A stretch of DNA of 64,000 nucleotides from Lineus longissimus. Taxonomy: Eukaryota; Nemertea; Pilidiophora; Heteronemertea; Lineidae. Location: positions 21,963,501 through 22,027,500 of the forward strand of contig NC_088308.1 of NCBI RefSeq assembly GCF_910592395.1, read 5' to 3'. Under the pieces are notes generated by a model. The model had not been told where the DNA came from and did no database searches. It was given only the letters and a program-made list of their open reading frames with translations. This document shows, piece after piece, positions 55,977-64,000 of the stretch. The translations under genes were made by a program, and so were the position numbers. Within the stretch, counting starts at the first letter, position 1. The number at the start of each line of letters is the position of its first letter.

Positions 55977-58900
55977 GTAGGTATTGAATGTCCATAGTCA
56001 TATCAGAGTCCTAGGCCTCGAGCCCTAGATATGGATGTGCGTTATGACGCTTCTGCTTCGATTGATTTTATTGGGTTTTGTCTGTCACAAGTTGTGTAAA
56101 AAGGATACAATTTCTGATAAATGTAGCTACATGTATGGTTATATCTCAATATCTGAATATACTCTGATAGGCCTCTGGTGATATTTGTATACATGTACAT
56201 TGATTGAACAAACTGATGTTCTCGCCTTTTCGTCATGAGCAACCTGGTAGGCAGCTGTGTGTCTTACGCTCTGTAATTATCTTACCCAGTGGATATGGTA
56301 CCAGAAGACCTGCTAATGGCTATCCTTTGAAACCACCAAAGTCAATTACAGCCCACTGCCTCCCAATCACTGTTGCCAGTGTACCTGCATGTGATGCGGA
56401 AAATTCACAATGTGGTCTTCTTTGGTTTTTTACCAATAGAACCAAATTACTCAGACCGAGCTTTGCTCTACTCACGATATCCTATGGTAACATAAATTTT
56501 GAAGAAATTCTTGAAACTTGCCCCCAAAGCAGTTTTTGTGATGATGGTACCTTTTTTGTTCCCCTACGATTGCATTGCCACCCTGAAACTGGAAGTGGAA
56601 GGGTAACCGAGCTTCTGACTGTTTTGCCTGCTGCAGAGTTCTAAGGGCATGGGCTGTGGCTTAATCTGTAGACCCGTGATCTTCCGATTCTGTGGTGTAC
56701 TACATTTCACAGGTCGAGGATGCGACTCGTTTTTCGAATTGGAAAATATAATGTCAGTTGGTGTTTCTGAGTATGGTACCAATAATAATCACTTTCTGAT
56801 CAGTTCCAAGACCAAGTTCTGGGTCCAGGAAACATTTTCTCTTGATGGCAATTTTCAGTGCATTAAGACTGCAAATGGAGTGGTCGTTTCAGCACAAAAC
56901 CTCTAATCAGAATGCTTATAATTTTTATATCAATACCATTATCATACCGATACAGGAAGTCCATGAGCAAATACGAAATAAAACCATTTTATCTAATATC
57001 TAATATTATCTCTTTCATATCTCAATAATTTATGATAGTTTGAAACCATGTTAATCGTTACCAATTCATGTCTGTAAAGGTTTCCTCAATGGAGTTCCAA
57101 GTGGCTTTGAAGCGATTGACCCATTTATTCCTATGGTCATTAATATAAACTTGACTCCTAATTTAATAATTTCATATGTCTTATGACTGCTGTGCATGTT
57201 TTGTTTCAGCCTGCACAACAACCACTGGTGTAATTTGCCTGTAATATTCTGTGTGGTCCTTTGCTTCTATTTGATGTTGAAAAATGTATGTGCCTGATTA
57301 GTTTGATTTCACAGTCCTCGTGGCATGTTGCTGTCAAATATAATGAAGATGAATGAATTGCATTAAGAATCAGTTTCTCGTTCTCAGTAACAAATCATTG
57401 TGATAAAATCGAAAAATCCATGATGCGTGCTGGGATACAATGAATTATGTGAGCTTGCACAGTGTAGATTGGATAGGGCAGAGTTTGCTTGCTCAGTTTA
57501 AAAAGTCTCGAGTTTGCTTGTGACCCAATGACGAAGTGCAGGGTTGAACTAGCGTTAAAATTCTCAGCTTAATTTTTTCAAATACTTTGATTCTCACTGA
57601 TATCAGATCAAAAGGTCTCTGATGAATATTACATAAAGAGTCCAAAATTACAATACGAGTGACCTTTATACTTAATGTTTGACTGTGAAAAAGAAGAATT
57701 GCATGATTATTTTTAAAACAAACATAAAAAATCTGAATCAAAATTACAAAAAGTCAGTTGCTTTGAAAATTGCAGGTTTGGTGAAGCAAATATCTTCTTC
57801 CTTTACTGAATTTCTCTAAAAACTTTATCTTGATATTCTGAAGATTATAATTAGCAGTGATTAATGACAGTTTGACAGTCTCAGAAATAATGGCACATGA
57901 TGGCATGATTCGATGAAATATTGCTGCAGAATTATGAAGAAGTTTTTATGAGACAGATGCATAAAATTGCTAAACTGACATGTGAGTGACACCAGTAAAT
58001 CAAGTTTTTAAACCCTCGCTGTCAGTTTACATGAAGATTGACGGCTTGTTTTTTGTATTGGGTATTTGCAATGCCGCACCTGATATCTTCCATTTAGCCA
58101 TGGCACTGCTGGGTGGCAAGCCTTGACCTGTATGTGGCTATGGCTTTGTACATGGGGAATGGTATATTTGACGACCACAAATGTCTTGATAAAAGGATTG
58201 CTAAGCCTAGTCTCTTGCCACAAATATTTGGATTGAGATAATCCTTGCATTTAACGTATGATTTCTACAGGATGCTGATCAGTACCTTAAGTACCCAAGT
58301 CATCAGATACAATCCTGAAGTATCCAACTTTTCACATTACATTCTATTCCAGTTTTTAGCCAGCAATGACTGGAGGCTTTGGGATGTGTTGGTGATAAAA
58401 CCATTTTGTTTTCTTCAATTGTAATGCCTACTTGATGGCTAAATGTCAAAGGTTCTTGGTTAATAAATAGCAGCTTGTGACTCATTCTGCTTCTATTTCT
58501 GGATTGGGTTGAATATTTGTTGTCAACAAAAGGTGTGGTGTTTACTGTTAGCATCCATGATACGGTATATACTGCCTGGTAAGAGTAGGCTACATGTACA
58601 TGTACATGGCGATATATGGCCGTGATGCCTTTCACCGAAATTTAGTTGATTTTTTACGCTATATAACTGCTGGGCACCGCAGTAGTCGCCCTAAAAAGGG
58701 AGTGTAGTTAGGATTTGAAAGAGGCATGATGATGACAGTTATGTAAAAAGTAAAGAATTAAAAAAATGGAAAGGGTTTTTTGGCCAAAATTATTTACAAA
58801 TTACACACACTATGAGATCCAGTGTTTTGAAAAAAGAAGCAATATATAAAAAGCACTTCCCTGGTGAAAACATAACATTACACATGATGATGATGATCAT

Positions 58901-61900
58901 GATGATGATGATATGATGACTAGTTTCACCCTCATGTGTCGTACTCCTGGCTTCTGCTCTCTTCTCTATATTAGTATTCCTCGAAGCACCTCGCTATCTT
59001 CCGTGATTTTCAATACGGATGTCCCATCCTGATCTTCTGACCATAAATAGCAGCATTGAATGACAAACTACCAGCTGTCATTAATATTTGCTCAATTGGC
59101 CATTCATGCTCTCCTGCTCAGGCAAAGCAGTTAAATCATCAAAAAACGATGTCCTTTGGATTGCTGGCAATTTCGTTCTTGGTTCTACATGGCGTGGCAC
59201 TTTCAAAGAAGTGTCGTAGAGCATTTAGTCGATATTGGAATAAAAATTGGCGACACTGATGCACCAATATGGAAAAACTTGCATTTCTTGTCGGTTTCAG
59301 ATTTGAATCTAGCTTTTATTGTTTGTTTCAAGTACCTAATCATCTGTCTTCTGACTCATTGCAACATTGTCGGTTCCACATCGACACTGCCTCTCTTTGA
59401 TACCAATGAGTGTACTCTGCCTCCAAGGCTTCGGCTGGTAATTCAAAACCGGCCTACTCCTAAAAGACTGCTGGTGTCCTTTTGAACGAAGTTTGTCTTT
59501 TCACAATACAGATGAATAATAAATTGACTTGAGTAGTCATGAAATGTCAAGGTAAAAACATTTTAACTGGTTTGTGAAAAGTTAAACTTTATTTGAATAC
59601 TGCTGGTGTCTCCTTGCAATTCATTTGATGTCACCACCTGATACTCCCCTGACACCTGCAAAATAGTTCTTGGATATTTCATTATTCATGGCTTTTAGAT
59701 TCCAACTATCAAGCTAATGCTCAACTCTTATCACTTAGCAATAATGCATCATACATCAAAAGGACTTGATGGCTGTAGGCGGTAGAGTTTGGAACGGTGT
59801 TGTGAATAGTTTTGCTCTTCATTGGCTTCATGTGTCCGTTCATGTCTTCCGAGTCAAAATGAGGAGCGAGTTAGTCTGCGGTCTTTAGTCTAATGTAATG
59901 TGTGGAACAGCCAGGTTGCAGTATCAGCCATGAGACCTGCCCGCATAATCTCCCGCAATTTTTTTTGTGGGAGTGGTGGCCATCCTTCCTTCAACTTGAA
60001 TTGATATATCACTGCTGTGTATGTGAAATGTGGTCTCATCACTCCCGTAAAATGTCATCGTGGGAGTGAACTGATCACTCCAATACAAATTTCTCCTGGC
60101 TGCCCCTGAGGTTGCAGGTGGCATCACCCTCTATTACATGCCAGGTTGAATGCAGTATGGAAATGCCATAGAAATGTTTTCTTGTATGTCAAAGCAGCAG
60201 CAAGCTGTGCATAACGCATACGAATGCATTTCATGGAAGTACGGCCTGCTGAGATTGGATTGGCATGCCAACGTCAATGTCGAATCCATGGGATTCCGAT
60301 CAACTGCCGCGGCCCGTCCCACGGTATCTGCCAATCCGTCTGCTATTGACGGCTTCTTTGTAATCGTCTCGCGCTGTCGATTGGAAATTAAGAATTCTTA
60401 ATAACCGTCAGGCAATCTGATCATTGAGAAAATGACAATTGCACATTGTAGCTAAATGTGTCTCCTGCTTGTCAGGAATTTAACACATCTTTTTATCTTT
60501 TACCTTGTGCTAATTTATTGAACACCTGCCTTTGCTTTATTTTGACACTCATATCCCCTTTTCTTCAAACTGTGGCACAATCATGAATCCCATCAAACTG
60601 CTTCATAAAATCCTAGAAATTGGTCTTATAGAAAATCATAGTTTAAGTCATCCAATTTGGGGTATGGTATCTATCCCTTACGTCCACTCAGCATTGAACT
60701 TTGTCATAGCTCATCTTGCTTGCGAGATGAGGATGAAATTGAGGCTTGTCACATAGCAACTTCATAAATCAGCCAACGGTTTGATGGACTGTACATCCAT
60801 GGAGATGATAGGAAAGAAGCAATTTAATCATACTTTCATCGCTTCCAAAACCTGGTTAGTTCCCAACAACATGTGTTGAGACGCTTACCATCGATTTGGT
60901 GAATCGAATCTGTGTGTTGATCATTGTGCGGCTAAAGCTCGTTCAGCCTCTAATCCTTCTGCGAAATGGTTTTGCCGCGGTAATTCTCTCCGAGCTGGGC
61001 AATCATTGTGTTGAATATTTCAAATACCAGCAGATGGAGGCGATACTCGGTGTGGGTTGAGCATGTTGTTTGTGTTCTTTGATCCAAGTTTTCTGTGTTA
61101 TATTTACTCCATGCGTTATTCTCCTCCTACCACAGCCAAACACAGGGCTCCTGTTTCTATGAGAGACGCTGCACTATAATGAGGCCGCCAATCAGAATCA
61201 TCAGAGTAGTTCAGTTGGTCTCCAATTGTTGCCTCAAATCCCCTTCAGGGTCATTAACAACTGCGTCAGTTGGCAATATGCCTGCTCTGATCGACTAAAG
61301 AAGCAAGTACCTTATACCATCGTAACAAAACCAGATTTTCCCTTATTTACAAACACATTGTAGAATGCCAATTCCCTTGGGATAGCCCAATAGAATCGTT
61401 CTTGGCATAACAAGGTTTGTCACATTAGTAACACCGCCCACCTGTTCTGACCCGGCTGGAACAATCAAATCAATCTCTTGTCTCCTATATCATTGGCTAC
61501 ACCTGCCACCATTCTCACACACTTACATGTGTACAGGCACTGGTGATCAGGTTCTCCAGTAATAAGTGTCACATGCCATCACCATGATCTCATCTCATCC
61601 ACGATATAATCAAATCTTGCGACATTCCCTTGTGACCAGCTGAAAGAAGGGGGACAAGTGTTGACCTTTCATATGCATGTTCAACTCTTTTATAGGGATT
61701 TGGGCTATTCTGAGGAAAAATAACGTCAAAGAAAATCATACCCCTGTAACAAAAACGGTACTATTCCAGAAAGTACTCTTAAAGGACACTAAAGAAATAT
61801 TGGCAGTCTATGTTTTGGTTGGAAAGATACATAACTCTTGTCAACTTTTCCATTATGATTTATTGATGTTGCCACTCTACCTAACTATAAGTGATAGATT

Positions 61901-61915
61901 CCAGTAGGGATGATA

Positions 61916-62040
61916 GATTCCAGGAGCCGTTTACCTATACTTTACGGAAGTAATCAATGGATCAGCTTGTAATGTGCAGATTCCAGGAGCCATTTACCTA
62001 TACTCTACGGATGTAATCAATGGATTTGCTTGAAATGCAT
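61916..62040. repeat. 63-bp tandem repeat, two units
   Basis: GATTCCAGGAGCCGTTTACC ... AATCAATGGATCAGCTTG followed 63 bp later by GATTCCAGGAGCCATTTACC ... AATCAATGGATTTGCTTG. Confidence 0.9.
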
Positions 62041-63016
62041 CGGTTGCTGTTCTTCTCTGGTGAGGTTAGGCTCTGCACGTACAGTGACTCTCTATGGTGA
62101 TAAGGATGGGGGTTATGATATCTGAATATACAAAGTAGCGGGTTTTCACTGACTTCAGGGTCTGTAAAGAATTTCTGTTACCTTTTAACCAGAACACCAC
62201 AGCCTTCGTCAAAGTCAGCATGTCCTTGAAATATATAGCAAGTTCTATTTGTAGATGATTGACTTCATAGGGTTGGCATCCCTCACCATTGACAAGTACA
62301 AAGAGTAAGCACTCAAACCCCAGATTATCTAACATGACAGAACCAGGATTCTCATGTTTTGTTTCTGAGGAAAAAAAATCTTCTACCCTGTCTGTGTCAG
62401 TCCCTCTGGTGTTACTGCCTAAATATTGGACTGATCTCTTCTGCAGATTGATTTCGGATCACATTATAGGCTGTGGCTGGCAGCTGCTTGTTCCTGTGAT
62501 GACCTTTAAATTTAGCGATGTCGACCTGATCTTCTTCAGCCTAATGACATACGATCCAGTCTGTGGTGTCGGCAACTGGAAAAAAAATAAGGAGAGAGCA
62601 ACTTCACACAATGTCTGTGGACGGAACCTACGCAAAATTAAGACATTTTGACTGCATTTTAAACAGTTGCGACCAAAGATAGCTCTGCCAAAGACAAGCA
62701 ATTCATCTTGACATCCTTGTGATGTCATTGATTCATTTCATATGGATAGGTCTTTGAAACCTGATCTCTTCGATCAAATCAATAGAATATCTGTCAGGCT
62801 GCCCGCTGACGGCAGTCAACTTTCTTGCTTGCGGTCATGGCGTCAAAAATAGATCAAGCATAATAGATATTGATGGTACAGGGGTCTCCGTTTTCAAGAT
62901 TTAATTTGCGGTTTGATTAACCTTGGACCTGATGTTACGGATCAATGCTTCTATGTGTTAATAGCATAATTGACAAATTTCAAATTGAATGCTGACTGAC
63001 ATACTTTTGATGTTTC

Positions 63017-63190
63017 CGTTTGGTGCTTCAGTGTGGGGAAAAATGTATTCCTGTACATTCGGTTGCTGCTTCAGTGTGAGCAAAGATGCATTCCTGTACA
63101 TTCGGTTGCTGCTTCAGTGTGAGCAAAGCTGTGTTCCTGTATTCGGTTGCTGCTTCAGTGTGAGCAAAGCTGTGTTCCTGTATGTTGGGT
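63017..63190. repeat. About 43-bp tandem repeat, four units
   Basis: Units begin CGGTTGCTGCTTCAGTGTGA and end CCTGTACATT or CCTGTATT; period 41-43 bp. The first unit (CGTTTGGTGCTTCAGTGTGG) is the most diverged and the middle two are nearly identical, suggesting recent slippage or unequal exchange. Confidence 0.9.
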
Positions 63191-64000
63191 TGCTCTACAT
63201 TCAAATAAAAATGGATATTTCTGAAGTCACGTATAACATGTAGATGTATAAACTATGGCAGACTCGGATGGTTTTCAGGTTTGTTGGAATTTGTTCAGAA
63301 TTCATATGGATGGGAATTGTCAAAGTACCCGAACTTTTCAGAGTTGCGTAATATGGGAGTTATATGTGGATGAAACTGGTGGAGTTACTAGGCAATATTG
63401 CCAGTTTGTGGTACCCACTACAGTACTCTGTTCAGGAACATGTGTATATTTGTAAGGGAAATTAGATCAACCTGTTAGATGGACTCTTAAACTCAGTGCA
63501 ACGTTCTTGCCACTGGGTGAAATAGTGGCAAGTGGTCTGAAGGAGAGATCAAATATCACATTTAAAGGCTATAATCTAATAATGAAACAGCCTTGGGATC
63601 ATATTGAGCACTTTGGATGGGTGCTCAACCCCTTTACCTTTCTCACAAATTTTGATAAGTGGCCTTGGCATTGGCAAGGATTAATGGCAATATGATAAGT
63701 AGGACTGGAGGAATGTGTCTTGTGTCTTTGCTGCAATGATTTTGTTGCTTCATGAACATCTTCCATATGTGGATGGTTGGTTCATGATTGGTAATCATGG
63801 ATACCAATGTTTAGAAAGTTTCACCTAAATATGTGAACCAGGACATATAAAGCGATTGCCTTGTCTGGTCAGCTGGCAAATTCCCATCCCCTGGTGCGTA
63901 GCAGTTCTATCCATCTCGGTCCTGTGGTCCAACGGTTTCCTGCCTTATCTTAATTCGGTTTGCATTGATCAACTCCAGTCATGTTGTCCATTCTATTAAT

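Larger units (their letters stand above)
41223..64000 (+). other. Long intron/gene-poor stretch downstream of PKA RI exon 1
   Basis: I found no exon resembling the RI pseudosubstrate region or cyclic-nucleotide-binding domains. The stretch holds the candidate alternative first exons listed separately, a MITE at 44594-45001, a reversed repeat element at 42140-42665, poly-G and poly-C tracts (49195-49212, 52441-52459), ATG/CAT microsatellites (47949-47968, 58885-58915) and three short tandem repeats. Other open frames, including those at 56204-56641 and 56649-56903, have no recognisable similarity and typical random composition. Confidence 0.6.

Noticed and set aside
56204-56903. Two adjacent plus-strand open frames of 146 and 85 codons
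   Set aside because: No similarity, no splice structure and random-like composition.
60150-60398. 83-codon plus-strand open frame with a possible phase-0 donor
   Set aside because: The donor ACG|GTATCT is poor and the peptide has no recognisable features.
63017-63190. Cys-rich repeated peptide (FGCCFSVSK) as a small secreted protein
   Set aside because: Arises from translating the 43-bp tandem repeat, whose period is not a multiple of three, so the peptide is not repeated in one frame.
63255-63278. MADSDGFQ followed by GT as a fifth first exon
   Set aside because: Phase 0 and ATG present, but only eight codons and a mediocre donor (CAGGTTTGT); indistinguishable from chance.

Overview
This is an animal (eukaryotic) nuclear window. 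Genes are split into many short exons with GT/AG splice sites, introns and intergenic DNA are rich in small transposable elements, and no operon-like packing is seen. The gene content (a natriuretic-peptide-receptor-type guanylate cyclase, ECI1, omega-class GST, a kyphoscoliosis-peptidase-like transglutaminase-fold protein, PKA RI) is general to bilaterians. Abundant TACATGTA palindromes, long poly-G/poly-C tracts and the style of the repeats suggest a marine invertebrate (lophotrochozoan or invertebrate deuterostome). I cannot name the species, and this placement is an inference.

Layout. 1-10063, minus strand: a receptor guanylate cyclase, 19 exons visible. It covers the ANF-receptor-type extracellular domain, one membrane helix, a kinase-homology domain and most of the cyclase domain. 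The signal-peptide exon and the very C-terminus are not seen. 10064-14290: no recognisable gene. 14290-32610: two copies of a duplicated block, each carrying a complete 8-exon mitochondrial enoyl-CoA delta isomerase 1 gene (minus strand, 303 codons each), with a complete 5-exon omega-class glutathione transferase gene (minus, 230 codons) between them. 32800-37425, minus: a 7-exon kyphoscoliosis-peptidase-like gene (about 1028 residues) with an intact Cys-His-Asp triad and an N-myristoylation-type N-terminus. 37570-38901: a foldback-like element whose two inverted arms are built from C6/G6-tract minisatellites. 41058 to the end, plus strand: first coding exon of the PKA type I regulatory subunit, then more than 22 kb with no second RI exon. 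Inside that stretch are at least four short ATG-starting segments that each end at a phase-0 GT donor, which I interpret as candidate alternative first exons.

Coordinated function is limited, as expected for animal synteny. ECI1 (mitochondrial unsaturated fatty-acid oxidation) and GSTO (thiol redox) are metabolic. The guanylate cyclase (cGMP) and PKA RI (cAMP) are separate second-messenger genes, and the PKA RI start has a perfect CRE about 80 bp upstream. The most unusual material is (a) the foldback-like G-tract element with a 9-bp flanking direct repeat, (b) a TA-flanked MITE whose whole interior is a 14-copy G6 minisatellite, present in only one of the two ECI1 copies, and (c) the phase-0 candidate exon series downstream of the PKA RI docking-domain exon.
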